From: Bacteroidaceae bacterium
GTDB lineage: Bacteria > Bacteroidota > Bacteroidia > Bacteroidales > CHK158-818
Assembly: GCA_017467745.1 (NCBI GenBank)
Contig: JAFUKV010000055.1
Coordinates: forward strand, 1-16,547
DNA: 16,547 nt
Direction of reading: 5' to 3'
Numbering within the stretch: the first letter of the stretch is position 1; each line of letters opens with the position of its first letter. The notes beneath the pieces are model-generated. The model ran no database searches, was not told the DNA's origin, and saw only the letters and a program-made list of their open reading frames with translations. Of this stretch, positions 6,540 through 12,212 are shown in pieces. Position numbers and translations under genes: made by a program.

Positions 6540-7353
6540 ATTCTTTTTTCGCCCAATTCAATACTGTTCTATAAAGGTTCGTATATCGTTTACGGAGGTC
6601 TTTTCTATTCTCTATCTGTGAAACGATATAGGCTATTTCTTTACCTGAATACAATTCTTTTAGCCTGTTAAATTCTTTTTCGGAAGGCAGCTTCATGTTC
6701 TTGAAACAATATTCTGCATTTTGACATATCCAAGAAATGAAAGTTTTGTAGGCTTCATTCTCGCATGAAGAAACATCGGTTTCTTTCTTATCTACGTTAG
6801 TAGATTCTTTCTTATATTCCTTTTCCTTTTCCTTTTCCTCCGTAGTGTTCACGTCGTAATCACGCTGTGTTGACGTAGTGTTCACGTCGTAATCACGCTG
6901 TGTTGACGTAGTGTTCACGTCGTAATCACGCTGTGTTGACGTAGTGTTCACGTCGTCATTTTTCAACACTTTATTAATCAACTTCTTAACGTATTCCTTG
7001 TCTTTGCTTATGTAAGACTTGTCGTATCTCTTATCAAGGACTTGATGGCTACGGAATGTGCGGATAATGTAATAACTTTCTTCTGCAGGGCGTTTCTTGT
7101 CGCCGTCAAGAATAATAGGGATTAACATCCGGGCATCCACTAAGGCATTTAGCCACTTTTTTATTTCAGATACACGCAAGTTCTCATCATAAGGGAATAT
7201 CTGGGATTTGAGTAATGTAGCATTGGCTTTTATAACTCCGTAATCATCTGCGAAATTCCAGCATCCAATAAATAACAATCGACATGGGATAGGAAGTTTG
7301 CCAACATCTTCATCTTCCCAAAATTCGGGCTTAATGGTTCGTATGCGTGCCAT
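6511..7353 (-). CDS. Phage replication initiator with internal iteron-coded repeats
   Basis: A 280-aa protein beginning MARIRTIKPEFWEDEDVGKL, the hallmark of phage replication organisers with an N-terminal winged-helix domain (about 1-110: LLFIGCWNFADDYGV, ALVDARMLIP). Residues 134-171 are three perfect 11-aa repeats, DVNTTSTQRDY, plus a partial fourth copy. They are followed by a charged Lys/Glu linker (172-195). Residues about 200-275 form a helical DnaD-like C-terminal domain, expected to contact the helicase. The gene is directly upstream of dnaB and overlaps it, the order initiator then helicase as in lambda O-P type modules. The encoded repeats correspond to DNA direct repeats that are good origin candidates. 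Family assignment is by sequence pattern and context. Confidence 0.82.
   Translation of the reverse strand: MARIRTIKPEFWEDEDVGKLPIPCRLLFIGCWNFADDYGVIKANATLLKSQIFPYDENLRVSEIKKWLNALVDARMLIPIILDGDKKRPAEESYYIIRTFRSHQVLDKRYDKSYISKDKEYVKKLINKVLKNDDVNTTSTQRDYDVNTTSTQRDYDVNTTSTQRDYDVNTTEEKEKEKEYKKESTNVDKKETDVSSCENEAYKTFISWICQNAEYCFKNMKLPSEKEFNRLKELYSGKEIAYIVSQIENRKDLRKRYTNLYRTVLNWAKKEYGQRNPATA
6841..6956. repeat. 33-bp iterons, candidate phage replication origin
   Basis: Three perfect 33-bp direct repeats start at 6841, 6874 and 6907, followed by 17 bp of a fourth (6940-6956). Each contains two related half-sites, GTGTTCACG and GTGTTGACG. An AT-rich segment lies on one side (6957-6990) and a repeated CCTTTT tract on the other (about 6818-6838). 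Iterons inside the initiator gene, beside helicase, match the arrangement of the lambda origin in gene O. The repeats are also in frame and coding. Confidence 0.8.
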
Positions 7354-7361
7354 ATTATGTC

Positions 7362-7481
7362 TTAATCGATATTTAGTTTTTTATTTATTGCTCTGATGAC
7401 GTGAATCAAATTTATTTCATTGCTTCTTGGACATTTCGGGATATGCTCTATGTCATTGATTACTTCTTTTATTATTTTCAT
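7362..7481 (-). CDS. Small 39-aa protein
   Basis: ATG at 7481 encodes MKIIKEVINDIEHIPKCPRS and continues to NKKLNID, ending at TAA 7362-7364. It lies 3 bp after the stop of the upstream 66-aa gene and 8 bp before the initiator start. It is on the operon strand and fills the gap, which supports real translation. Sequence is helical with one CPRS turn. Function unknown. Confidence 0.6.
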   Translation of the reverse strand: MKIIKEVINDIEHIPKCPRSNEINLIHVIRAINKKLNID

Positions 7482-7484
7482 ATT

Positions 7485-7685
7485 TCATTCGATTAGAATT
7501 ATGGCACGTTCGTTTATAGTTTGCGTTGATTTAATCAAACCGGCTTCTCTTAACTGGTTTAACTCGTCTCGCATTTGTTTTAATAACTCGGTTTTCAGTT
7601 CGGATAATAACACATGATCCGGAACTGTATTGTTGTTTTGTTTTTCGTCCCGCAACATGCGTATAGTTTCTAATATCGGTGTCAT
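7485..7685 (-). CDS. Small helical hypothetical protein
   Basis: A 66-aa protein, MTPILETIRMLRDEKQNNN then a long amphipathic helix LLSELKTELLKQMRDELNQL and a C-terminal strand TINERAIILIE. The last part resembles the end of small winged-helix or Ner-like proteins, but no clear recognition helix is visible. It is the first gene after the structured RNA block and terminator-like hairpin at 7736-7897. The 3-bp spacing to the next ORF suggests co-translation. Not recognised. Confidence 0.7.
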   Translation of the reverse strand: MTPILETIRMLRDEKQNNNTVPDHVLLSELKTELLKQMRDELNQLREAGLIKSTQTINERAIILIE

Positions 7686-7735
7686 GTTGTTTTGTTTTTT
7701 AATTTATGTATTCATCTCATTTTATGAAATTTAAA

Positions 7736-7763
7736 TAAGAGAGCGTTTTATAACGCCCTCTTA
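7736..7763 (-). terminator. Terminator-like hairpin between recombination and replication blocks
   Basis: On the minus strand, TAAGAGGGCGTT pairs with AACGCTCTCTTA around an ATAA loop, 12 bp with a single G-U pair, followed by TTTAAATTT. On the plus strand the same position would be an A-C mismatch, so the structure favours RNA made in the leftward direction. It lies after the recombination genes and before the replication genes. It may be a partial terminator or a processing and stability hairpin. Confidence 0.65.
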
Positions 7764-7794
7764 TACCAACGTTCCGATGGTGCGTACCGCATCT

Positions 7795-7839
7795 AATATG
7801 AAAGCCAAATGGATGTGCACCCTTCATATTCGCACATCC
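7795..7839 (-). ncRNA. H-type RNA pseudoknot
   Basis: Two perfect 8-bp stems interleave. Stem 1 is GGATGTGC with GCACATCC (7832-7839 with 7811-7818). Stem 2 is AATATGAA with TTCATATT (7823-7830 with 7795-7802). Read leftward, the connecting loops are 1, 4 and 8 nt, an ordinary geometry for an H-type pseudoknot. It lies 11 nt beyond the small tRNA-like element at 7851-7897 and 31 nt before the terminator-like hairpin. No ORF covers it. A small CCC-GTA-GGG hairpin (7838-7846) may add to or compete with stem 1. I do not recognise a known RNA class. Confidence 0.7.
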
Positions 7840-7850
7840 CTACGGGTTTG

Positions 7851-7897
7851 TTCCCGTCCCGGAATCGAACCGGGAATGTCCTTAAAAACAGCGGGAA
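7851..7897 (-). ncRNA. tRNA-like element 3, acceptor plus T arm only
   Basis: On the minus strand, TTCCCGC (7897-7891) pairs with ACGGGAA (7857-7851) over six bp with one mismatch next to the T arm. The T arm CCCGG-TTCGATT-CCGGG has a perfect stem and consensus loop. Only 16 nt lie between the 5' acceptor strand and the T arm, able to form a small hairpin TGTTT-TTAA-GGACA. So the D and anticodon arms are absent. The element begins 9 nt after the stop of the NinB-like gene. It could be recognised by tRNA-processing enzymes but cannot decode. Confidence 0.6.
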
Positions 7898-7906
7898 TGA
7901 TTTTTA

Positions 7907-8344
7907 TCAGAGGTAGTTTCTGTTGCGTTCTACCTCTATTTGTATTAACTGTAACATTCTTTCGTCTTCCGGAGCCGGAAGATAGATACCGGCTTCATTG
8001 CTCGCCCAGTTCCGGAAACGCTCGATGGCAGTTGTCATTTCTGCCGTGTCTAATTCGGACGAACTGCGCAGAATATTAATCTGACCTAAATACGGATCGT
8101 CTTTTTGCCGAATGAATGTGTCCGGATTTACGAGTTTTTTGAAATACTCTCTTTTTACATAATCAAGCGTATTGCCCGTTTCACAGCCAAAATAGGAAAG
8201 AATCAGATGCAGATAGGCGTTTTGGCTGTTTGTTCTTTTCGGCTTTTTTTCTTTCAAATCGACAACGCATCCTTTCTTGTAAAGGAAATTGCATCGTGCT
8301 TTAAATTGCTGCTTTTGCAAATCGTTAGACAGGTCGAATAACAT
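7907..8344 (-). CDS. NinB/Orf-like recombination protein
   Basis: A 145-aa protein. The N-terminal half contains KKPKRTNSQNAYLHLILSYF, then GCETGNTLDYVKREYFKKL. The C-terminal half contains LRSSSELDTAEMTTAIERFR and NWASNEAGIYLPAPED. The pattern of RT-xxQN-AYLH, followed by S-ELDTAEM and an IERFRNWA helix, resembles the NinB/lambda Orf group of recombination mediators, which help load recombinase onto SSB-coated DNA. The assignment also rests on its place directly after SSB, with start and stop overlapping (TGATG). It acts in the cytoplasm on phage DNA. An uncharacterised family with the same fold is possible. Confidence 0.7.
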   Translation of the reverse strand: MLFDLSNDLQKQQFKARCNFLYKKGCVVDLKEKKPKRTNSQNAYLHLILSYFGCETGNTLDYVKREYFKKLVNPDTFIRQKDDPYLGQINILRSSSELDTAEMTTAIERFRNWASNEAGIYLPAPEDERMLQLIQIEVERNRNYL

Positions 8345-8781
8345 CAGAATGGTAATGGATCTATATCTTGATTATTTTGTAATGGAGGTTGCGGCGTATA
8401 GGTTTTTCCTGTTACGGGGTGTTGATACTGTTGTGCCTCCGGTTGTTGGGATTTTTGGGATTCTTCTTGACGGGAAAGTAGCTCCAAGCTATTGACCATT
8501 AAGGACAGGCTTGCTTTGGGTGTGCCGTCCTGCAAGGAATATGCGCCGGCTTGCGGCTTTCCGCTTACGAACACCTTTGTGCCTTTGGTCAAGTATTGCG
8601 CCAGTTTGCCGTTTTCGTCAGATTTCAAGCAATCTACCCATGTGGACTTGCTTTGTTTTTGACCTTGATTGTCGAGATATCTGTCTGTATGGCAAACCGA
8701 GAAACTAAGGTAATTCCTCCCGTTTATTGTTTTTGTCTCGGCATCTTTACCCAGATTGCCGATTACTTGAAGTTGTATCAT
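8344..8781 (-). CDS. ssb: Single-stranded DNA-binding protein
   Basis: A 145-aa SSB. Residues 1-104 are the OB fold: MIQLQVIGNLGKDAETKTIN, then YLSFSVCHTD, TWVDCLKSDE and TKVFVSGKPQAGAYS. A Gln/Pro-rich flexible linker (about 105-137) follows. The acidic tip DIDPLPF is the conserved protein-docking tail used by recombination and replication partners. It would coat phage single strands and present them to RecT, the exonuclease and the replisome. Its start overlaps the exonuclease stop (ATGA) and its stop overlaps the NinB-like start, so the three are probably coupled. Confidence 0.95.
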   Translation of the reverse strand: MIQLQVIGNLGKDAETKTINGRNYLSFSVCHTDRYLDNQGQKQSKSTWVDCLKSDENGKLAQYLTKGTKVFVSGKPQAGAYSLQDGTPKASLSLMVNSLELLSRQEESQKSQQPEAQQYQHPVTGKTYTPQPPLQNNQDIDPLPF

Positions 8782-9401
8782 TGTCGGTTTAATTTTTCTA
8801 ATTTGGTTTTTATTAATTTTTCTCCGGTCTCGTACCCTAATAAGAGGCGTTTATCCATTTCCGGGTCTCTGTAAATCCTTTCGATAAAGAGGGATTTGTC
8901 TTTGAATGACGGGTCGAAACTGATTAAATCCCACCATGTCCGGTCTAAAACGTGCATGTTCATGTGGCATTGCCAGATGTATTTGGATTCAAATTTTTCT
9001 TCTCCAAGCAATAGTTTCAGATGTGTTGTCGAATAGCTTTCATCGTCGCTGTCGCGGCTTTTTATTTCGATTCCGCCGTCACTTCCTACTAATCCGTCCG
9101 GACTTGCGCCTACATAGGCGTTATATTGAGCGAATCCTATTTGCGATACTGTGTACCCAGTTTTCATCTCATAAGCTATGCGGGCGAGATATTCGCTTTC
9201 GTTGCCATTTTGCATGGCGGCGTTCTTGTATGTTTTGGCTGTTTTTCCCGTGAACAACTCGGCAGCAATTTCACTGGTGTATGTATCTAATCCTTTTCCA
9301 GCATTGCCTATCTGTTGTGCGTGCGATGCTGTCATTTTCCCTCTGCGAAGTTCTATCCATTCGGGTGAGCCTTGTTGACAATCATAAATTATTAGTGGCA
9401 T
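8778..9401 (-). CDS. YqaJ/lambda-Exo family recombinational exonuclease
   Basis: A 207-aa PD-(D/E)XK nuclease that would degrade one strand of double-stranded ends to make 3' tails for RecT annealing. Visible family motifs are QGSPEWIELRRGKMTAS (10-26), GNESEYLAR (66-74), VGASPDGLVG (97-106) with Asp102, GGIEIKS (109-115) with Glu112 and Lys114, and WQCHMNMHV (143-151) with Gln144. Asp102 and Glu112-x-Lys114 are the expected metal-binding and catalytic residues. Length is close to lambda Exo (226 aa). The start overlaps the recT stop by 20 bp, and an exonuclease beside its annealing partner is the standard two-component phage recombination pair. Confidence 0.92.
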   Translation of the reverse strand: MPLIIYDCQQGSPEWIELRRGKMTASHAQQIGNAGKGLDTYTSEIAAELFTGKTAKTYKNAAMQNGNESEYLARIAYEMKTGYTVSQIGFAQYNAYVGASPDGLVGSDGGIEIKSRDSDDESYSTTHLKLLLGEEKFESKYIWQCHMNMHVLDRTWWDLISFDPSFKDKSLFIERIYRDPEMDKRLLLGYETGEKLIKTKLEKLNRQ

Positions 9402-10314
9402 CTTCTTTTAACTTTTGTTCTACTTCTTGTGTAATGAAGTATTTATTTTTTAATGTGTTAATTGTTTCCGCTCCGGATAAGAGAAGTTGTAATACAGAAT
9501 CGTAAAGCTCTGTTCCATGTTTTATTTGGAATTTATTTTCTCTAACTTCCGATATTTTGGCGATAAGGGATTTTTGATTTTTTACAAGCCCGTTCTCTTT
9601 GTTGTATATTTCTACAAGTTCGCGGTATGTTCCGGCTTTTTCAACCTGCTCGTGAACCAGTTCATCGTAATCTGTTTGGTTGAGTTTTTCGAGGTCGTAA
9701 TTTTCGTTGTCGATAGTATCGAGAGCCTTTACAACATCTTTGAAATTTACAGTACAGATACGTTTTATTACCGATTTCAATACCATTCTATCTAACCAAG
9801 AATCCCATATTGATTTCATATTGGAAGTTTTCTTCATCTTCTCAATGTCGGACATATTGACGAAATCGATAAACTCTCCGGTACTGTTCTTTATGACGGC
9901 ATAAGCCCCGATAATTCTTTTCTCGGTATCGAACGGGTTGCTTATCGTATGCGAATAGATGACTTTTCCGCTTTCTTTCCTGAAAGAGAAGTTATCGCCG
10001 TCATATACCAATTGCTGATCAAACTTCGTTTCCGGGTACTTGAACATCACGACATTTCTGTATGCGTGGTAATCGAATGAAAGCATAGGAGTTCCTCCTC
10101 TTGCCGTAATAGCAACAGTATCGCCGTCAATATAAAGGCCAGTATCAACAGCCTTATTCCACAAGTCTATAAATATCTGTTCCGAGCAATTATTAAACCA
10201 CCAGTTGACAACTTTGCCTGATTTATCCTTTTCAGATTCAAGTTTTCTAAGGTATGACACGTAATTATCCGCTCGTACATCCTTTATTTCAGACTTTATT
10301 AGTTCGTAGTTCAT
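9382..10314 (-). CDS. recT: RecT-family single-strand annealing recombinase
   Basis: A 310-aa RecT/Redbeta-like protein that would pair complementary single strands during phage recombination. Family features include ITARGGTPMLSFDYHAYR (69-86), the conserved YDGDNFS segment near 104-110, MSDIEKMKKTS (154-164) and WDSWLDRMVLKSVIKR (170-185), the clearest RecT signature. The C-terminal third is a charged helical region, as usual in partner-binding tails. It is followed by the matching exonuclease with overlapping ends, then SSB. Length is a little above E. coli RecT (269 aa). Confidence 0.92.
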   Translation of the reverse strand: MNYELIKSEIKDVRADNYVSYLRKLESEKDKSGKVVNWWFNNCSEQIFIDLWNKAVDTGLYIDGDTVAITARGGTPMLSFDYHAYRNVVMFKYPETKFDQQLVYDGDNFSFRKESGKVIYSHTISNPFDTEKRIIGAYAVIKNSTGEFIDFVNMSDIEKMKKTSNMKSIWDSWLDRMVLKSVIKRICTVNFKDVVKALDTIDNENYDLEKLNQTDYDELVHEQVEKAGTYRELVEIYNKENGLVKNQKSLIAKISEVRENKFQIKHGTELYDSVLQLLLSGAETINTLKNKYFITQEVEQKLKEDATNNL

Positions 10315-10321
10315 AGTAAAT

Positions 10322-10531
10322 TTATATAAGTTTATCTTGAATCTTTATAACTCCGAATACGATATAAGAGTATAACATGCCCAACAGGTTTACAACAGGG
10401 TTAAAATCACCATCGGGGGATTCTCCGTTTAATACCGCCAAAACAGGCAGACATAAAATGATGAATAAAATAAATTTCACTGTTTGCATAACTGTACGAT
10501 TTTTTACTTTTATTATATTTTTAAACAGCAT
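10322..10531 (-). CDS. Small membrane protein, two helices
   Basis: A 69-aa protein with two hydrophobic segments: FILFIILCLPVLAVL (about 21-35) and LLGMLYSYIVFGVIKI (about 49-64). They are separated by a polar loop GESPDGDFNPVVN. The N-terminus is basic (KNIIKVKNR). The likely start is the annotated MLFKNIIK, or M15 (MQTVKFIL). It lies 7 bp upstream of recT. Role unknown. A position before recombination genes does not explain a membrane location. Host-interaction or exclusion functions are possible but unsupported. Confidence 0.6.
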   Translation of the reverse strand: MLFKNIIKVKNRTVMQTVKFILFIILCLPVLAVLNGESPDGDFNPVVNLLGMLYSYIVFGVIKIQDKLI

Positions 10532-10558
10532 TAGCTTTTATGTCCCTATAAAATTGCC

Positions 10559-10666
10559 TTAGAATACGCTTTTTTCAATTTTTTTGTAAACAAGTATATT
10601 GAATACTGTTATTTCTATTGTGTAAGTATATTCTTTCTCGTTTACGGTTTTTATTACTTTTATCAT
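10559..10666 (-). CDS. Small 35-aa basic protein
   Basis: ATG at 10666 encodes MIKVIKTVNEKEYTYTIEIT and continues to YKKIEKSVF, ending at TAA 10559-10561. It is preceded by a purine-containing stretch AAACGAGCT. It fills the space between the structured noncoding locus and the membrane protein gene, on the operon strand. Alternating hydrophobic residues suggest beta strands. Not recognised. Confidence 0.5.
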   Translation of the reverse strand: MIKVIKTVNEKEYTYTIEITVFNILVYKKIEKSVF

Positions 10667-10687
10667 AGCTCGTTTTTGTTTTATAGT

Positions 10688-10720
10688 TCCCTGCCGGAAT
10701 ATTCTCTACGTCCGACAGGA
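10688..10720 (-). other. Stem-loop in noncoding locus
   Basis: On the minus strand, CCTGTCGG pairs with CCGGCAGG (8 bp including one T-G pair) around about 14 nt. It lies between the 35-aa ORF and the tRNA-like element at 10757. It might be a processing or stability hairpin. It lacks a following T run, so it is not a typical terminator. Confidence 0.45.
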
Positions 10721-10756
10721 ATATAGAAAGGGGTAAATATAGCCCTCTTGAATTTC

Positions 10757-10825
10757 GATTAATGCGCTAAGGAACCCCGCATGAACCCTTTGTACTTTGC
10801 GCCTACCGAGTTGGCTGCATTAATC
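10757..10825 (-). ncRNA. tRNA-like element 4, degenerate
   Basis: The ends GATTAATGC (10825-10817, minus) and GCATTAATC (10765-10757) pair perfectly over 9 bp. Just inside the 5' end is a D-arm-like hairpin GCC-AACTCGGTA-GGC. Near the 3' end GCG-GGGTTCCTTAG-CGC could stand for a T arm, with a GGTTC core but only three to five pairs that compete with the outer stem. The total of 69 nt is close to tRNA size. The T arm is poor, so this is the weakest member of the group. It could instead be an unrelated closed RNA domain. Confidence 0.4.
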
Positions 10826-10932
10826 TCCGCTCACCGCTCGACCCGTTCGCTGTCATCGCCTGTTACGGCTATTGCTACTATCGCCAAGCAGTGGAATTTT
10901 CAATACGTCAAAGACCGTAGCATTATCATTGT
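10826..10932 (-). ncRNA. Structured spacer between tRNA-like elements
   Basis: This GC-richer spacer between two tRNA-like elements has no convincing ORF on either strand. On the minus strand TGCTAC (10922-10917) can pair with GTAGCA (10878-10873). A short GGC/GCC pairing around GTAGCA would interleave with it as a weak pseudoknot. CCGT/ACGG further along may close another hairpin. The evidence is only these short pairings. Confidence 0.3.
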
Positions 10933-11000
10933 TAGAGTGGCGGGATTCGAACCCGCACCTTCGGACACTTCCGATATTCTGCCATTTAAACTACACTCCA
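10933..11000 (-). tRNA. tRNA-like element 5, Gln-like acceptor, 4-nt anticodon loop
   Basis: On the minus strand the acceptor TGGAGTG pairs with CACTCTA (7 bp, one G-T pair, with the U1-A72 end typical of bacterial tRNA-Gln). TA and a D arm GTTT-AAATGGCA-GAAT follow. The T arm GCGGG-TTCGAAT-CCCGC is perfect. The anticodon arm is TCGGA-AGTG-TCCGA: a full 5-bp stem but only four loop bases instead of seven, so no normal anticodon. The variable region is also one base short. Total length is 68 nt plus the discriminator. Everything else is tRNA-grade, so this looks like a tRNA that lost about three anticodon-loop bases. No CCA is encoded. Confidence 0.7.
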
Positions 11001-11077
11001 TCCTCCCGTCTTTCCGGAACGTCAACTTAAAAATTCAATACTATGAAAAACACACAAACAGCTTTCACAAGCCTTGT

Positions 11078-11120
11078 GGGATATGCGGAATCGAACCGCC
11101 ACAGCCCCGTCAGCTATCCC
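11078..11120 (-). ncRNA. tRNA-like element 6, acceptor plus T arm only
   Basis: On the minus strand GGGATA (11120-11115) pairs with TATCCC (11083-11078). A small hairpin AGC-TGACGGG-GCT follows, and then a T arm GGCGG-TTCGATT-CCGCA, in which four of five pairs form. No D arm lies inside the acceptor. A D-arm-like hairpin GCCC/GGGC with loop core CAACTCG sits just upstream instead (11133-11152). Its AACTCG and following GGGCGCAAGG resemble the same part of the element at 10757-10825. The layout parallels element 3. Confidence 0.5.
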
Positions 11121-11179
11121 GAATACCCTTGCGCCCTTCACGAGTTGGGGGCTAAAAGCGAAGATTTAAAAAATAAAAG

Positions 11180-11572
11180 TTAATTAAAACACGGCTCAAA
11201 CGCTCTCATGCGTTCAAAAATATCATCCTTAAAATCATCATACCTGTTCGCACTATCGTAATCTTGAATCGTAGTTACCTCGTATGCGGATATGAAATCG
11301 TTGATGTTGGCAATACCCGCGCTCATGGCTTCGGTGTAATTACCGGACAACTCCGCCATATCCCCATTATCTAACCATACCTCGACATCCAACCTTTCAG
11401 CCTTGCCACCCGCGAAACATATAGAGTAGAAAACCCCCGCATGACACCCGTCAAACTCAGCCTCAAACGAAGTGTTAAACTTTTCCCGGTTCAAATCATC
11501 GGTACTAAAACCACTGTTGAAATTGCCTGATGCCATTAATGCCACCGCTTTTGAGCTTATTATTGTTTTCAT
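11180..11572 (-). CDS. Hypothetical phage protein
   Basis: With the internal ATG at 11572 this is a 130-aa protein starting MKTIISSKAVALMASGNFNS. An in-frame ATG at 11593 would add seven residues, MIKKTHT. The middle (FDGCHAGVFYSICFAGGKAE then LDVEVWLDNGDMAELSGNYT) suggests beta strands. The C-terminal part is acidic and helical (DYDSANRYDDFKDDIFERMR). No signal peptide is clear. I do not recognise it. It is the last gene before the ~500-nt noncoding tRNA-like locus and follows the excisionase-like gene. Confidence 0.65.
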   Translation of the reverse strand: MKTIISSKAVALMASGNFNSGFSTDDLNREKFNTSFEAEFDGCHAGVFYSICFAGGKAERLDVEVWLDNGDMAELSGNYTEAMSAGIANINDFISAYEVTTIQDYDSANRYDDFKDDIFERMRAFEPCFN

Positions 11573-11686
11573 TGTATGTGTCTTTTTTATCATAAAAAAT
11601 ATGTACTTCCTATATATTTATAGATACAGTAATTATAGTTATGGCAAACTATTGTAATAGTAATTGGTAGTATATCTTTATCTGGT

Positions 11687-11899
11687 TCATATAACCTTAT
11701 TCCTTTCCAAGAACTTTTCAATGCTATTCAGTTCGTACCATATAGTTTTACCTCCATACACCGAGAAAGAAACTTCGCCCTCATTTCTCAGTTTTAACAG
11801 AAGGTTCCTGCTGCATCCGAGATAAGCCATAGCTTCGTTTGCAGAGAGCCATTTCTTTTGTACTGGCTCCAATTTCCCTGTTCGTCTTTGTCTTGGCAT
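11687..11899 (-). CDS. Excisionase-like MerR/HTH_17 DNA-binding protein
   Basis: A 70-aa protein of excisionase size. Residues about 16-66 match the helix-turn-helix HTH_17 pattern: KKWLSANEAMAYLGCSRNLL, then KLRNEGEVSFSVYGGKTIWY and a final helix SIEKFLERN. In temperate elements such proteins bend DNA at the attachment site to direct excision, or act as small regulators. The basic N-terminus (MPRQRRTGK) could contact the DNA backbone. It lies upstream of the divergent 60-aa gene, with two 21-bp direct repeats in the space between them that are possible binding sites. No integrase is in the window to confirm an excisionase role. Confidence 0.75.
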   Translation of the reverse strand: MPRQRRTGKLEPVQKKWLSANEAMAYLGCSRNLLLKLRNEGEVSFSVYGGKTIWYELNSIEKFLERNKVI

Positions 11900-11946
11900 T
11901 GCTATATTGTTTTTTAATGGGAACCTACCATGATTAAGTTGTGGTT

Positions 11947-12028
11947 GCTAAATTCAAATTTTACTGTGTCTCACGGTTGGCTCCCGTAATTTTTGTATCT
12001 TTATCTCGCTAAATTCAAATTTTACTGT
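11947..12028. repeat. Two perfect 21-bp direct repeats in divergent intergenic region
   Basis: Identical 21-bp copies begin GCTAAATTCAAATTTT at 11947 and at 12008 (61-bp spacing). The core AAATTCAAATTT is a near palindrome. The second copy ends two bases before the start codon of the 60-aa gene, and the first lies about 50 bp before the HTH_17 gene start. They are well placed for a regulator of both divergent genes. Confidence 0.75.
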
Positions 12029-12029
12029 T

Positions 12030-12212
12030 ATGAAACTTATTGAAATTCCTGATTTACAAGGTAAAATCCACTACATTAGTCCTTTCAACATTGCAGGTGT
12101 TACAGACCTTGACAATATGAGGAAAGTCTACCTGTCAGCTACTGTTTGCGTATCTACGATTCAAACATTGCTCACAATCGAAGAAATTCAAGAGTTGTTG
12201 AGCCAGTCGTAG
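12030..12212 (+). CDS. Small plus-strand protein inside the leftward operon
   Basis: A 60-aa protein, MKLIEIPDLQGKIHYISPFN, then IAGVTDLDNMRKVYLSATVC and a final helix TIEEIQELLSQS. The arrangement (a short strand, an I-x-P/S-x-N-I loop, a strand with V-L-xx-A, then a helix) is similar to small FlbD-like or lambda-type accessory proteins. This is only a shape resemblance. It runs opposite to all neighbouring operon genes and its last 25 bp overlap the 3' end of the 68-aa gene at 12188-12394. Its start lies directly against one of the 21-bp repeats, so expression may be controlled there. Confidence 0.65.
   Translation: MKLIEIPDLQGKIHYISPFNIAGVTDLDNMRKVYLSATVCVSTIQTLLTIEEIQELLSQS

Noticed and set aside
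7736..7897. tmRNA or permuted tmRNA
   Set aside because: The tRNA-like part is closed within 47 nt, and there is no tag reading frame with the usual alanine-rich end enclosed by the acceptor halves.
8551..9505. Plus-strand ORFs opposite ssb and the exonuclease
   Set aside because: They are shadows of strongly supported minus-strand genes.
10781..11155. Plus-strand ORF of 124 aa across the noncoding locus
   Set aside because: It runs antisense through tRNA-like elements, whose T arms produce its Gly-Ile-Glu-Pro type fragments, a common false ORF.
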